Source: JAQUTK01 sp963677415 (GTDB lineage: Bacteria; Bacteroidota; Bacteroidia; Bacteroidales; JAQUTK01). Taken from it: a DNA stretch of 64,000 bases. A program made the position numbers and the translations under genes. Under the pieces are notes generated by a model. That model did not search any database, was not told the origin of the DNA, and saw only the letters and a program-made list of their open reading frames with translations. The number at the start of each line of letters is the position of its first letter. The first letter of the stretch is position 1. Shown here one piece after another: positions 7,026 to 15,863 of the stretch. The stretch spans positions 62,001 through 126,000 of the forward strand of contig CAXXFJ010000044.1 in NCBI GenBank assembly GCA_963677415.2, in the 5' to 3' direction.

Positions 7026-8708
7026 ATGAACGCGATGGAAGAATTGATATCTGTTTTATGCAAGAACAATGGGAGTGTCAGACAATACAAGCCAGGTGTT
7101 TCTTTACTTGATATATATGAAGACCAGAAGATTTCTTTAAGGTCTCAGGTGATTCTGGCAAAAGTAAATAACCGGGTTCAAAACCTCTCCTTTCGGGTGT
7201 ACAAACCGAAGGATGTTGAATTTGTAGATATAACTGATCCTGCAGGAAGGCATGCGTATATTCATTCTCTCTTTTTTATTATGTATAAGGCTGTATCCGA
7301 ACTCTTCCCGGGTTCCAATATTTCATTAGAACATCCCGTTTCCAAGGGGTATTACTGCGAACTGAATATTGGTCATCGTCTTACAGATCAAGAGCTCTCT
7401 ACAGTCAAGGTCCGAATGCAGGAGATCATTGAGCTGAATCTTCCGATTGAATATCTGCAAGAGCACACTTCGACTGTTATTGAACACTTTCGCAATGTGG
7501 GAGCCATGGATAAGGTGGATCTTCTCCAGACCGTGGGTTCTCTGTACACCTGCTATTACAAGATGGGTGGTCTGATCGATTATTACTACGAAGGATTGGT
7601 GCCCTATACCGGCTTTATCTATCTGTTTGATTTATTGCCTTTTGATAATGGAGTATTGCTTCGCATCCCCAGCTCCAGTCATCCTAAGTTGCTTCAAGAT
7701 GTTGTAGCTCAGCCTAAAATGCATGATGTGTTTGAGGAATATAAGAGGTGGAATGAGATTATGGGTATCGAAAGCGTTGGTAAATTTAATACGAGCATCA
7801 AAGAAGGAAAGGCTTCTTGTCTTATCAAAGTGTCTGAAGCTTTGCATGAGAAGAAGATCTCCTATATGGCTGATCGTATTTATAAGAAGTGGCAAGAATC
7901 TGGCACGCTAAAGTTTATAATGATTTCCGGACCTTCTTCTTCAGGAAAGACAACTTTTAGCAAACGATTGAGTGTGCAGCTCATGACTAATGGACTAGTC
8001 CCGGTAGCACTTTCATTGGATGATTATTTTGTGGAGCGAGACAAGACACCGCTTGATGAGAAAGGTGATTATGATTATGAGTCTATCTATGCTCTTGATC
8101 TGGATCTGTTTAATAAACAACTCCAACAATTGGTTGATGGTGAGGAGATAGAACTTCCGACCTATTCTTTTGAGACCGGCAAACGGCTTTACAAAGGAAA
8201 CAAGCTGAAGGTGGATAGGAACACACTCCTTATTATTGAAGGGATTCATGCCCTCAATCCGGAACTGACTCAACTGATTGACCAATCAATGAAATATATG
8301 ATTTATGTTTCTGCGCTTACCACTATCTCCATGGATAGTCACAATCGTATTTCTACCACAGACAACCGATTGCTGCGCCGCATATTAAGAGATCACTTGT
8401 ATCGCGGATATTCTGCTCAGGAGACAATTAAACGTTGGCCAAGCGTGCGTTTAGGTGAAGACAAATGGATCTTTCCCTATCAAGAGAATGCGGATGAGAT
8501 GTTTAACTCCGCGCTTATCTTTGAGATGGCTGTCATAAAGAAGTATGTTGAACCGATTCTCTCTGAGGTGCCCCAAAACTGTGCGGAGTACTCAGAAGCC
8601 AGGCGTTTGCTGCATGTCCTTAGTTATCTGTCACCAATATATGACAAAGAGATTCCCCCAACCTCACTCTTACGTGAGTTCCTGGGAGGCAGTAGTTTCC
8701 GCTATTGA
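7026..8708 (+). CDS. Nucleoside (uridine) kinase with TGS/ThrRS-like N-terminal domains
   Basis: This 560-aa protein has an N-terminal TGS-like domain (residues ~1-65), a region resembling the second additional domain of threonyl-tRNA synthetase (~75-150), and a C-terminal uridine-kinase-like domain with the P-loop GPSSSGKTTF at about residue 302, then LDDYF and an IIEGIHALN Walker-B segment. The same architecture is common in Bacteroidetes and some Firmicutes and Thermotoga, where it is annotated as nucleoside or uridine kinase. The expected reaction is ATP-dependent phosphorylation of uridine or cytidine for pyrimidine salvage. The role of the RNA-binding-like front half is unknown. It ends at a good bidirectional terminator. 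Confidence 0.88.
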   Translation: MNAMEELISVLCKNNGSVRQYKPGVSLLDIYEDQKISLRSQVILAKVNNRVQNLSFRVYKPKDVEFVDITDPAGRHAYIHSLFFIMYKAVSELFPGSNISLEHPVSKGYYCELNIGHRLTDQELSTVKVRMQEIIELNLPIEYLQEHTSTVIEHFRNVGAMDKVDLLQTVGSLYTCYYKMGGLIDYYYEGLVPYTGFIYLFDLLPFDNGVLLRIPSSSHPKLLQDVVAQPKMHDVFEEYKRWNEIMGIESVGKFNTSIKEGKASCLIKVSEALHEKKISYMADRIYKKWQESGTLKFIMISGPSSSGKTTFSKRLSVQLMTNGLVPVALSLDDYFVERDKTPLDEKGDYDYESIYALDLDLFNKQLQQLVDGEEIELPTYSFETGKRLYKGNKLKVDRNTLLIIEGIHALNPELTQLIDQSMKYMIYVSALTTISMDSHNRISTTDNRLLRRILRDHLYRGYSAQETIKRWPSVRLGEDKWIFPYQENADEMFNSALIFEMAVIKKYVEPILSEVPQNCAEYSEARRLLHVLSYLSPIYDKEIPPTSLLREFLGGSSFRY

Positions 8709-8715
8709 AAAAAAT

Positions 8716-8745
8716 AAGAGCAGATTCCTTGAGGAGTCTGCTCTT
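8716..8745. terminator. Bidirectional terminator between convergent genes
   Basis: AAGAGCAGATTCCT pairs with AGGAGTCTGCTCTT with one G-T wobble and a 2-nt gap. A-rich and T-rich flanks on either side allow use by both the kinase gene and the leftward nitroreductase gene. Confidence 0.75.
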
Positions 8746-8771
8746 TAAAGTTATTAGAGGTTAGGATAGGT

Positions 8772-9317
8772 TCAATATTTATTCTTTGTCACCACCTTTT
8801 CAAATGGTTTTCTTTTCTTCTCCCGGAGCGGTTGCGTCGAATACCCCAATGTAATATCCAATAATATCCGTCTGTTCTTCGGCACACCGAGTGCCTTTTT
8901 CAGACGCTCTTCCTGAAACCATCCGAGGATACAGGTGCCTAACCCCTCTTCACGTGCTGTCAGACAGATATAAGAGGCAAGGATCCCGATGTCAATCCAT
9001 GGGAAATGTTTATCTTTAATCACACTGCCAATCGAAGAAGTCAGGTTTCCCGGTTCCTCCACGATGACTAAATGCAAGGGGGCTTGTTTGGTGAAGTGAT
9101 TCATGCCCAAAGCTTTTGCAGAAGTGCAATCTGCTACTTCATTGATAAGCTTTTCTTCATCTACTACGATGATCTTATACGGTTGAGCATTGCATGCTGA
9201 AGGAGCTGTCATAGCCACCCGAAGTATCTTCTCCAACTTCTCAGGTTCTACAGGACGCGTGCGGTCATATCCCCGATCACTCTGACGGCTGAGTGCCAAT
9301 GTTTCAAAATCTATCAT
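8772..9317 (-). CDS. Nitroreductase-family FMN oxidoreductase
   Basis: This is a 181-aa member of the NfsB/nitroreductase fold. The N-terminal RQSDRGYD...RPVEPEKLEKILR block and the APSACNAQPYKIIVV motif are the usual FMN-binding elements, and the later EEGLGTCILGW segment is also typical. Such enzymes reduce quinones, flavins or nitro compounds with NAD(P)H; the physiological substrate is not evident. Its start lies 6 nt after the riboflavin synthase stop, so both are one transcript. The pairing of an FMN enzyme with flavin synthesis makes biochemical sense. Confidence 0.88.
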   Translation of the reverse strand: MIDFETLALSRQSDRGYDRTRPVEPEKLEKILRVAMTAPSACNAQPYKIIVVDEEKLINEVADCTSAKALGMNHFTKQAPLHLVIVEEPGNLTSSIGSVIKDKHFPWIDIGILASYICLTAREEGLGTCILGWFQEERLKKALGVPKNRRILLDITLGYSTQPLREKKRKPFEKVVTKNKY

Positions 9318-9323
9318 AGTGAC

Positions 9324-9926
9324 TTATTTATAAGTAAGTAACTTACTCACATATTTACCCAGGATATCAAACTCCAGATTCACGATGCTGCCCGGTTTGA
9401 ATGTGTGGAAGTTGGTATGCTCGAAAGTATACGGAATGATTGCCACCTGAAAACTATTCTCCTTTGAGTTGCATACGGTAAGACTCACGCCATTTACTGT
9501 TACTGATCCCTTTTCCACAGTCATATATCCCTGACGAGCCATTTCTTTGTTTATCGGATACTCAAATGTGTAATAGTAGCTGCCATCTGCATCGTTAACA
9601 GCGATACATGTTGCGGTTTGGTCCACATGGCCCTGTACAATATGCCCGTCCAGACGACCGTTCATCAACATACTTCGCTCCAAATTTACCTCGTCACCCA
9701 CTTGGAGCAGACCCAGATTGGAGCGGTCCAGAGTTTCCTGTATAGCTGTCACGGTATATTCATCCTTGTCCATACTAACGACAGTAAGACAAACACCATT
9801 ATGAGCAACACTTTGATCAATTTTAAGTTCGTGAGAAAAGGAGCAACTTAATGTCAGATGCAGGTTCCCGTCTTCACGTACTGCCTTGACCACTTTTGCA
9901 GATTCTTCTATAATCCCTGAAAACAT
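9324..9926 (-). CDS. ribE: Riboflavin synthase, alpha chain
   Basis: This enzyme converts two 6,7-dimethyl-8-ribityllumazine molecules to riboflavin and a pyrimidine product. The 200-aa protein consists of two tandem lumazine-binding repeats: residues 1-~95 beginning MFSGIIEE, with NGVCLTVV, and ~98-190, with HIVQGHVDQTA and NGVSLTVC. The MFxGI start is diagnostic. It is the first gene of a two-gene leftward operon with the nitroreductase, driven from a clear -7 box. No FMN riboswitch is visible in the 30-nt leader. Confidence 0.95.
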   Translation of the reverse strand: MFSGIIEESAKVVKAVREDGNLHLTLSCSFSHELKIDQSVAHNGVCLTVVSMDKDEYTVTAIQETLDRSNLGLLQVGDEVNLERSMLMNGRLDGHIVQGHVDQTATCIAVNDADGSYYYTFEYPINKEMARQGYMTVEKGSVTVNGVSLTVCNSKENSFQVAIIPYTFEHTNFHTFKPGSIVNLEFDILGKYVSKLLTYK

Positions 9927-9956
9927 AGTACTAATTATTTATGTGATGATTGAGTG

Positions 9957-9964
9957 CAAATATA
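9957..9964 (-). promoter_or_regulatory. -7 box TATATTTG for ribE operon
   Basis: Exact minus-strand match, 30 nt upstream of the ribE ATG. Confidence 0.6.
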
Positions 9965-10219
9965 CAAAAAAGCTTTTGGGCAGAGAGCAATTCCGTTTCT
10001 TTTGTCACTCTCAATAACTCGTTTTATATTCATTTGCTTCCTAATCCGAAGGAGAAAAATAAACTAATTATTGCATCAATGTCATTTTTGTTGGTTGATG
10101 GAGTCGAGATGACCAAAAATTAAGGAAATAAATGTTCCCATATGATGCTGTCTAAAGTGTGTTTCTTAAAGTTGTTTAAAACATCCGCCAGGGTGTATGG
10201 AAAATTCAAATACTTTCGT

Positions 10220-10227
10220 TACTTTTG
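10220..10227 (+). promoter_or_regulatory. -7 box TACTTTTG for ndk
   Basis: Exact match, 19 nt before the ndk ATG. Confidence 0.6.
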
Positions 10228-10246
10228 AAAATCAAAGAATTTATTT

Positions 10247-10708
10247 ATGGAAAGAACACTCGTCATTTTTAAACCTTGTGCCATTCAGCGGGGACTGGTC
10301 GGTGAGGTTATCTCACGATTTGAGAAGAAAGGACTTCGAATGGTTGGGATGAAGATGATGCAGTTAAGTGATGAACTTTTAAGTGAACATTATGCACACT
10401 TGAAAGAGAAATCTTTTTTTCAAAGAGTGAAAGATTCAATGATGGCAGCACCGGTTATTGTTTCCTGTTGGGAAGGAGTTGGTGCTGTTGAAGTTGTTAG
10501 GGCCATGACAGGAGTCACTAATGGTCGTAATGCACAACCTGGAACTATACGTGGAGATTTCAGCGTGAGTTTCCAAGAGAATATAATTCATACTTCTGAT
10601 TGTCCTGATTCAGCAACTGTCGAGCTGAATCGCTTCTTTAAAGAAGATGAATATTTTGAATACCGTCCGGCTACATTTGATTATCTCTATGCTTGCGACG
10701 AATATTAA
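10247..10708 (+). CDS. ndk: Nucleoside diphosphate kinase
   Basis: This enzyme transfers the gamma phosphate of ATP to NDPs and dNDPs through a phosphohistidine. The 153-aa sequence has the opening ERTLVIFKPCAIQRG, the RAMTGVTNG block, and the active-site stretch NIIHTSDCPDSA with the catalytic His at residue 115 (NIIHGSDS in most homologues). The alignment is full length. It is followed 24 nt later by an M23 peptidase gene with no promoter between, so the two may be co-transcribed without an obvious functional tie. Confidence 0.96.
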   Translation: MERTLVIFKPCAIQRGLVGEVISRFEKKGLRMVGMKMMQLSDELLSEHYAHLKEKSFFQRVKDSMMAAPVIVSCWEGVGAVEVVRAMTGVTNGRNAQPGTIRGDFSVSFQENIIHTSDCPDSATVELNRFFKEDEYFEYRPATFDYLYACDEY

Positions 10709-10732
10709 TTCAATACTTGAAAATAAAGACCG

Positions 10733-11629
10733 ATGAATTATAGATTAAGTTTACTGGCGATTTTGTTTGCCGTAATTACATGCAAGACATACTCTCAGGA
10801 GTTGTATGCAGACAACGTGAATTTCAACAAACGTATTAGCGTCGTAGACTCTATTATGATTCTCGAAAATGCAGAAGCGGATGAGTTAATGATTCCGGAA
10901 CTGGATCTTGATGAGAATTGGAGTACCGATAAAGTCAATCCTTATAAGGTAGATATATCCAAACTTCCTGAGTCCATAAATATTGATGTTTCAAATTTTT
11001 CAATACCCGTACTTAAAGATACCAAAATCAATTCTGGCTTTGGTTATCGCAGTCGTTATAGAAGATTCCATTATGGTACAGACTTAAAGCTTAAGACTGG
11101 CGATACGATTGTAGCTGCTTTTGATGGTAAAGTCAGGATTCGTAAATACGACAGAGGAGGATATGGCTATTACCTGGTTGTGCGTCATAATAATGGGCTA
11201 GAAACAATTTATGGACATTTATCCCGTTTTATTGCTCAAGTTGGCGATGTAGTTAAAGCAGGTCAACCTATTGGCTTAGGTGGTAATACAGGACGTTCTT
11301 ACGGAGCGCATCTCCATTTTGAGACACGTTTTCTTGGAAAAGCATTCGATCCGACTGAAATCTTTGATTTTGCTAAGAGAGATATTTATAAAGATACCTA
11401 TGTCTTCCATGTGAGAGACGGTGGCTCGAAGTCAACTACAGTCAATGGCAAAGTTATGGCTTCAACTACAGGACACCAGGAAAATATTCTTTATCATAAA
11501 GTGAAATCTGGTGATACCTTGGATCAAATAGCAAAACGCAATGGTACTACTACTGCTAAACTTTGCAAACTTAATGGAATAACAAAAAAGTCAATTCTTC
11601 GAATTGGACAGGTCTTGCGTTGCTCATAA
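10733..11629 (+). CDS. Secreted M23 metallopeptidase with C-terminal LysM
   Basis: This is a cell-wall-active protein of 298 aa. Residues 1-~21 form a signal peptide ending in TYSQ. The M23 (LytM) domain spans ~100-205: GFGYRSRYRRFHYGTDL supplies the first His and Asp zinc ligands, and AHLHFE supplies the HxH motif. The C-terminal ~45 residues are a LysM peptidoglycan-binding module (VKSGDTLDQIAKRNGTT). All zinc-site residues are intact, so it is probably an active peptidoglycan endopeptidase in the periplasm rather than an EnvC-type activator. It ends at a terminator. Confidence 0.92.
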   Translation: MNYRLSLLAILFAVITCKTYSQELYADNVNFNKRISVVDSIMILENAEADELMIPELDLDENWSTDKVNPYKVDISKLPESINIDVSNFSIPVLKDTKINSGFGYRSRYRRFHYGTDLKLKTGDTIVAAFDGKVRIRKYDRGGYGYYLVVRHNNGLETIYGHLSRFIAQVGDVVKAGQPIGLGGNTGRSYGAHLHFETRFLGKAFDPTEIFDFAKRDIYKDTYVFHVRDGGSKSTTVNGKVMASTTGHQENILYHKVKSGDTLDQIAKRNGTTTAKLCKLNGITKKSILRIGQVLRCS

Positions 11630-11659
11630 TTAAAATTCCTTTATTAAAATGTTGTTTCT

Positions 11660-11690
11660 GAGGCTCTTCTTTTTCCGGGAGGGCCTCTTT
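11660..11690 (+). terminator. Terminator after the M23 peptidase gene
   Basis: A 10-bp stem with wobble pairs forms between GAGGCTCTTC (11660-11669) and GGAGGGCCTC (11678-11687), followed by TTT. The loop is T-rich. Confidence 0.55.
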
Positions 11691-11730
11691 CCCTCTCTAC
11701 CTGGCAGACAATAATTAAAACGATAGGACT

Positions 11731-12267
11731 ATGAAAAAGATTATTCAGTTCTTTGCAATGCTGACTCTTCCTTTTTTTGCAGTGTTTGCATCCGCAGGAG
11801 AGAAGGCTCTTGACAAAACAACCGTAAGCAAGCTTGACCTGAAAAGATACATGGGCAAGTGGTACGAAATAGCTCGTTTCGATCATCGTTTTGAGCGTGG
11901 TCTCATAGGCAATACCGCCGAATACTCCTTGCTCTCAAACGGCAAAATTCAGGTAATTAATCGAGGGTATGAAGGTAGTTTAAACGGAAAATTTGAAACC
12001 GCTGAAGGCAAAGCGAAATTGCCAGATCCTTCAGAGCCCGGTAAACTGCAAGTATCCTTCTTCCTCTGGTTTTATGGTGAGTACAATGTGCTTGAATTGG
12101 ACTCCGTCAATTATAGTTATGCACTTATTGGGAGCAGTTCGGATAAGTACCTTTGGATTCTTAGCCGCACTCCTCAATTACCTGAAATAACAAAGAATCT
12201 ACTTGTGGAGAAAGCGCGAAAAAGAGGGTATGACACATCCAAACTTATTTGGGTGAAGCAGAGATAA
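11731..12267 (+). CDS. Lipocalin (Blc-like), exported
   Basis: This 178-aa protein has an N-terminal signal peptide (MKKIIQFFAMLTLPFF, cut near ASAGE). The lipocalin fold is shown by the first-strand motif KRYMGKWYEIARFDHRFERG, the bacterial lipocalin GNTAEYSL stretch, and the third conserved segment LWILSRTP. Bacterial lipocalins of the Blc type bind lysophospholipids or fatty acids at the outer membrane. No lipobox Cys is obvious, so it may be periplasmic rather than a lipoprotein. It lies 17 nt before the LysR gene in the same direction. Confidence 0.9.
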   Translation: MKKIIQFFAMLTLPFFAVFASAGEKALDKTTVSKLDLKRYMGKWYEIARFDHRFERGLIGNTAEYSLLSNGKIQVINRGYEGSLNGKFETAEGKAKLPDPSEPGKLQVSFFLWFYGEYNVLELDSVNYSYALIGSSSDKYLWILSRTPQLPEITKNLLVEKARKRGYDTSKLIWVKQR

Positions 12268-12283
12268 AATTCGTCAGAACATT

Positions 12284-13186
12284 ATGATACTTGATTTTAG
12301 GCTCAAAGTTTTTAATGCTGTTGCCACACATCAGAACTTTACGAAGGCGGCCACCGAACTCTGCATCACTCAGCCGGCGGTAACCAAACATATCTCTGAA
12401 CTGGAAAAACAGATTGGAGCCCCATTGTTCATACGTCATGGAAACAAGATAGCCATAACCCCGCAAGGAGAGACCTTGCTTGACTTTGCGCACCGTATTC
12501 TTGAACTTTATCGCGAACTTAACAATGAGTTTGCCTCTGATGCTGCTCTCTGCAACGGAGCATTACGCATCGGAGCCAGCACTACAATTAGTCAGTATAT
12601 TCTTCCAGTTATTCTTGCAAAGTTTAAAAAGCGCTATCCGCATATTGCCATTGAATTGCTCAGTGGCAATAGTCGGGATATAGAACGACTTGCCGCAGAA
12701 CGGGAGATAGATCTCGGACTCATCGAAGGTAATTCTAATTTAACCACTCTTCATTATGAAACCTTTATCAAAGATGAGATAGTCCTTGTTACCTCTGTGA
12801 CGAATAAAGTCTGTCAAAAAGATGAAATCACTAACGAGGAGCTACTCTCTCTGCCTTTTGTATTTCGAGAGAGCGGGTCAGGCACCCTTGATGTTATTGA
12901 TGCGGCGTTAATAAATAAAGGAATCGATCGTAAAAACCTCAATATACAGCTCTATATGGGAAGCAGTGAAAGTATAAAACGCTATCTGCTCCAATCTGAT
13001 ACGTATGCTTTTATTTCCATTGCAGCTGTTGTCGACGAATTGAAAGAAAACAAGTTACGAATTGTGGAAGTAACTAATTTGGAAATTAACCGTGAGTTTC
13101 GTTTTGTCTCCCTTCATGGCAGCTATGGCAAATTGGTCGGAATATTCAAAGTATTCTGTCTTTCCTATAATAACAATAAGTTATAG
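12284..13186 (+). CDS. LysR-family regulator (YeiE/CysL-like)
   Basis: This 300-aa regulator has the LysR helix-turn-helix at residues ~4-62 (FNAVATHQNFTKAATELCITQPAVTKHISELEKQIG) and a type-2 periplasmic-binding-like effector domain from ~88 (LRIGASTTISQYILP). It lies directly upstream of a YeiH-family exporter gene in the same direction. In E. coli the LysR gene yeiE and the exporter gene yeiH are also neighbours, and related CysL regulators respond to sulfur compounds, so control of the exporter is a reasonable inference. The effector is not known from sequence. Confidence 0.9.
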   Translation: MILDFRLKVFNAVATHQNFTKAATELCITQPAVTKHISELEKQIGAPLFIRHGNKIAITPQGETLLDFAHRILELYRELNNEFASDAALCNGALRIGASTTISQYILPVILAKFKKRYPHIAIELLSGNSRDIERLAAEREIDLGLIEGNSNLTTLHYETFIKDEIVLVTSVTNKVCQKDEITNEELLSLPFVFRESGSGTLDVIDAALINKGIDRKNLNIQLYMGSSESIKRYLLQSDTYAFISIAAVVDELKENKLRIVEVTNLEINREFRFVSLHGSYGKLVGIFKVFCLSYNNNKL

Positions 13187-13227
13187 TGAGCTACTTATTA
13201 TGATAACCATATTGTTTGAAATATGGG

Positions 13228-13235
13228 TACCTTTG
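13228..13235 (+). promoter_or_regulatory. -7 box TACCTTTG for the YeiH-family gene
   Basis: Exact match, 22 nt before the ATG at 13258. The LysR binding site would be expected just upstream, at about 13187-13227. Confidence 0.6.
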
Positions 13236-13257
13236 CAGCGAACTAAAAAAATAAGTT

Positions 13258-14184
13258 ATGCAAAGAGAAGTATTTTGTAAGATTTTGTTTTTTATAGCAA
13301 TCATATTATGTGCCACAGATTGGGTAATTGCTCCGGTCTCATTGGTAGGAGGATTTTTGTTTACATTGTTTCTTGGGCATCCTTTTCCTCAGATAAATGG
13401 GAAAGCTACTTCAATCCTTTTAAAAACGTCCGTTGTCGGACTTGGATTTGGTCTGAGTCTGCAGAGCGTTCTTGAAGTTGGCTATACGGGATTACAGCTA
13501 ACCATTATTTCTATCACCTTGGTTTTATTAGTGGGTTTTCTAATAGGAAAGAAGCTCAGAATGCCTGCAAGATCCTCACATTTGATAGCTTCAGGAACTG
13601 CTATATGCGGAGGAAGTGCTATTGCTGCCGTAGCTCCTGTCATTAATGCCTCAGACAAAGATGTCTCCGTGTCACTCGGTGTGATCTTCTTTCTCAACTC
13701 TGTCGCTCTGTTGCTATTTCCAGTACTCGGTCACCTGTTTGGCCTTAGTCAATATCAGTTCGGATTGTGGAGTGCTATAGCTATTCATGACACCAGTTCG
13801 GTAGTCGGTGCTGCTTCTGCCTATGGTCAGGAAGCTCTTGAAGTAGCAGTGACAGTAAAGCTTGCCCGTACTTTATGGATTATCCCGGTTTCACTGATTT
13901 CCGCCTGGTTTTTTCGCAGCAAGGGTCGCTCTGTATCCATCCCTTGGTTCATCCTATTTTTTATTCTGGCTATGCTTGCTAATACCTATCTTCCTATCGT
14001 AGGAAACTTCAATAATGAGGTAGTAATACTTGCCAGGCATGCCCTTGTAGTCACACTCTTCCTGATTGGATCAAGTTTGTCTATCAGCAATCTGAAGAGT
14101 GTAGGTGTGAAGCCTTTTGTACTCGGAATTATACTCTGGATTATTGTGTCTGTACTATCTCTTATTGCTATAGTTGCAATGTAA
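13258..14184 (+). CDS. YeiH/UPF0324-family putative sulfate exporter
   Basis: This is an integral membrane protein of 308 aa with about 9-10 hydrophobic segments. The family pattern is clear: LLKTSVVGLGFGLSLQ, the glycine-rich ASGTAICGGSAIAAVAPVI loop, and the AIAIHDTSSVVGAASAYG segment. Members are annotated as putative sulfate or sulfonate exporters on limited evidence. The immediately preceding LysR gene is its likely regulator. It ends at a hairpin terminator shared with the leftward gene beyond. Confidence 0.88.
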   Translation: MQREVFCKILFFIAIILCATDWVIAPVSLVGGFLFTLFLGHPFPQINGKATSILLKTSVVGLGFGLSLQSVLEVGYTGLQLTIISITLVLLVGFLIGKKLRMPARSSHLIASGTAICGGSAIAAVAPVINASDKDVSVSLGVIFFLNSVALLLFPVLGHLFGLSQYQFGLWSAIAIHDTSSVVGAASAYGQEALEVAVTVKLARTLWIIPVSLISAWFFRSKGRSVSIPWFILFFILAMLANTYLPIVGNFNNEVVILARHALVVTLFLIGSSLSISNLKSVGVKPFVLGIILWIIVSVLSLIAIVAM

Positions 14185-14196
14185 AACGCATAAAAA

Positions 14197-14223
14197 ACCA
14201 CTATCTGAAAAACAAATAGTGGT
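14197..14223. terminator. Bidirectional terminator
   Basis: The perfect 8-bp stem ACCACTAT / ATAGTGGT is flanked by AAAAAA on the left and CTTATT on the right. It lies between convergent genes. Confidence 0.7.
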
Positions 14224-14246
14224 CTTATTGATGAGATGGTCTTATC

Positions 14247-14909
14247 TTATTTGCTGAAGGTTGCTCTGATCTTTGTATAAGCATCTCTGAAGAGCTCTTC
14301 ATTTTTATCTCTTAGTGGAAAATCTTTTACTGGAAGAACTGGAATTACCTTTATATTAGGAACAGAGGCTTCATATGTCTGTCCGATGATAGAACGCAGC
14401 GTCTTTCCATCTACAGGCTGATAAAATGGTTCGATACATTCCATCCCTACACGACGAGGTTGTGCACCATGCAAAAAGGAGTCATCTCCGCCATAGAAAC
14501 CTAATTTTTGCAGCCAGTAATTTGTCTGTAGAGACATAGCGAAAACAAATTCGATGGATGGATTCTGTTCAAGAACCCATTTGATATGCTCCAAGCCTTT
14601 CAAGGCCTTATCTTCCGGAATCAGCACTCGTTTCCCTTTAGCTGGTGGCATCACATAGTCATTGCACAAGTTTGTCACATACATTTCTTCAGGCTTAAAC
14701 TTATCATTCGTCAGGAAGAGAATATGATGATAGAGGTTTTGAGCCTCCACATTGCGGCTTCTTTCTCCATGATCCTCAGGAAAAGGACGGAAAAAATAAT
14801 CAGCAAACATTGCATATTCAGTAGCTGTATCAGTCCATTGAAGATTTGAGTCTTCTCCTATAATTAGTAATTTAGCGGTTTCAGACGCTTTTATATCTTT
14901 CGATCTCAT
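14247..14909 (-). CDS. Hypothetical protein, possibly uracil-DNA-glycosylase-like fold
   Basis: This 220-aa cytosolic protein has no signal peptide. The pattern AKLLIIGEDS near the N terminus, the YVTNLCNDYVMPP stretch, FVFAMSLQTNYWLQKLGF in the middle and IKVIPVLP near the C terminus faintly resembles the strand order of the uracil-DNA glycosylase superfamily, but I cannot identify its catalytic motifs with confidence. Function is therefore left open. It has its own -7 box, and there is no operon partner. Confidence 0.72.
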   Translation of the reverse strand: MRSKDIKASETAKLLIIGEDSNLQWTDTATEYAMFADYFFRPFPEDHGERSRNVEAQNLYHHILFLTNDKFKPEEMYVTNLCNDYVMPPAKGKRVLIPEDKALKGLEHIKWVLEQNPSIEFVFAMSLQTNYWLQKLGFYGGDDSFLHGAQPRRVGMECIEPFYQPVDGKTLRSIIGQTYEASVPNIKVIPVLPVKDFPLRDKNEELFRDAYTKIRATFSK

Positions 14910-14947
14910 ATTTGCATGTGTATGAAAGCATGTACTCTAAGGAAGTA

Positions 14948-14955
14948 CAAACGTA
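14948..14955 (-). promoter_or_regulatory. -7 box TACGTTTG
   Basis: Exact minus-strand match, 38 nt upstream of the ATG at 14909. Confidence 0.5.
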
Positions 14956-15025
14956 TTGTTTCTTGGTGAATAATCGATTAATGAACGAAAAACTACAAAA
15001 TGAGAACAAGCGAATCGCAATAGAA

Positions 15026-15649
15026 TTAAAGATCAAATGTAGCAAGCAAGACTTCCCCTCTCAGGATCAAAGTTTTGTTGTTTATTTGTGAAATAAATTC
15101 TCTGAATCGTTGTGGATCAAATTGTTTCTTCATGAAATCTTCATCCAGCTCTAATTCCATTATTGCTTCCTGACTATTATAGTGAGGAAATAAATACAAG
15201 AGATCAATCAGTGCTTTCTCAGGAGTAGCCATCAAGATGTCAAAGTCTTTAAACTCAGGAAGCGCTTCGTAGCCAAAGAAAACGGCTTCTTTTACTTTCT
15301 GAAAAGAATATACGCCGAAAGCATTTGCGAAGTAAGCACGTTTAGACGTTACAATACTTGTTATTTTCTCATCCAACTTATTGTGAATCATTCCATGGTA
15401 AATAAATGCTGAATGAAGACTGATGTAAGATGGGAAAAATAACCGATTGGCGAGATACAAATGAAAACCTGGAACCTTAAGGAATTCAGGGAAAGAATAA
15501 TACTCATTCCGCAGCTTTATGAGTAATCCCTTACGCTCCCAAATGCTTAGATTACACCTGTCGAAGTCTTCTGCAACAGCATAGATCATATCAGATGTAA
15601 CAATTCCTGACTCGAAGAAAGTCGTTTTAAAATTAGGGTAATTCATCAT
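15026..15649 (-). CDS. AbiEi-like antitoxin-type winged-helix protein (orphan)
   Basis: After the N-terminal ~70 residues, which read as a winged helix (LSIWERKGLLIKLRNEYYSF), comes the pattern of the type IV antitoxin AbiEi family: YISLHSAFIYHGMI, then TSKRAYFANAFGVYSFQKV, then ATPEKALIDLLYL. In complete systems this protein represses its own promoter and counteracts an AbiEii nucleotidyltransferase toxin. No such toxin follows: the next leftward gene is unrelated. The start at 15649 (MMNYPNFK) is chosen because the -7 box at 15668-15675 lies inside the longer version starting at 15730. It could be a solitary regulator. Confidence 0.78.
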   Translation of the reverse strand: MMNYPNFKTTFFESGIVTSDMIYAVAEDFDRCNLSIWERKGLLIKLRNEYYSFPEFLKVPGFHLYLANRLFFPSYISLHSAFIYHGMIHNKLDEKITSIVTSKRAYFANAFGVYSFQKVKEAVFFGYEALPEFKDFDILMATPEKALIDLLYLFPHYNSQEAIMELELDEDFMKKQFDPQRFREFISQINNKTLILRGEVLLATFDL

Positions 15650-15667
15650 TTTGTGGTAATTGTTTTG

Positions 15668-15675
15668 CAAAGGTA
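15668..15675 (-). promoter_or_regulatory. -7 box TACCTTTG for the AbiEi-like gene
   Basis: Exact match on the minus strand, 19 nt upstream of the chosen ATG. It rules against the longest start. Confidence 0.6.
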
Positions 15676-15863
15676 CAGAAAAATCAGTTCGAAATTCAAA
15701 AGTTGCTATTTTTAAGTTATTTATATACACTTAAAGTGTAGTAATAGAACAAATTCACATCTATAGTGCCCATTTCCAAGTTATTGTCGGAAGTAAAGAG
15801 CGCGGTCATATCACCTCAATCATTATCCATTTGTGCCATAAATGCTGCTAAGTAAGAGCTATT

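Larger units (their letters stand above)
9927..10246. other. Divergent intergenic region ribE / ndk
   Basis: This 320-bp AT-rich region carries the two divergent -7 boxes at its ends. I see no open frame, convincing stable hairpin or repeat between them. It is longer than the promoters need, so a small RNA cannot be excluded. Confidence 0.4.
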
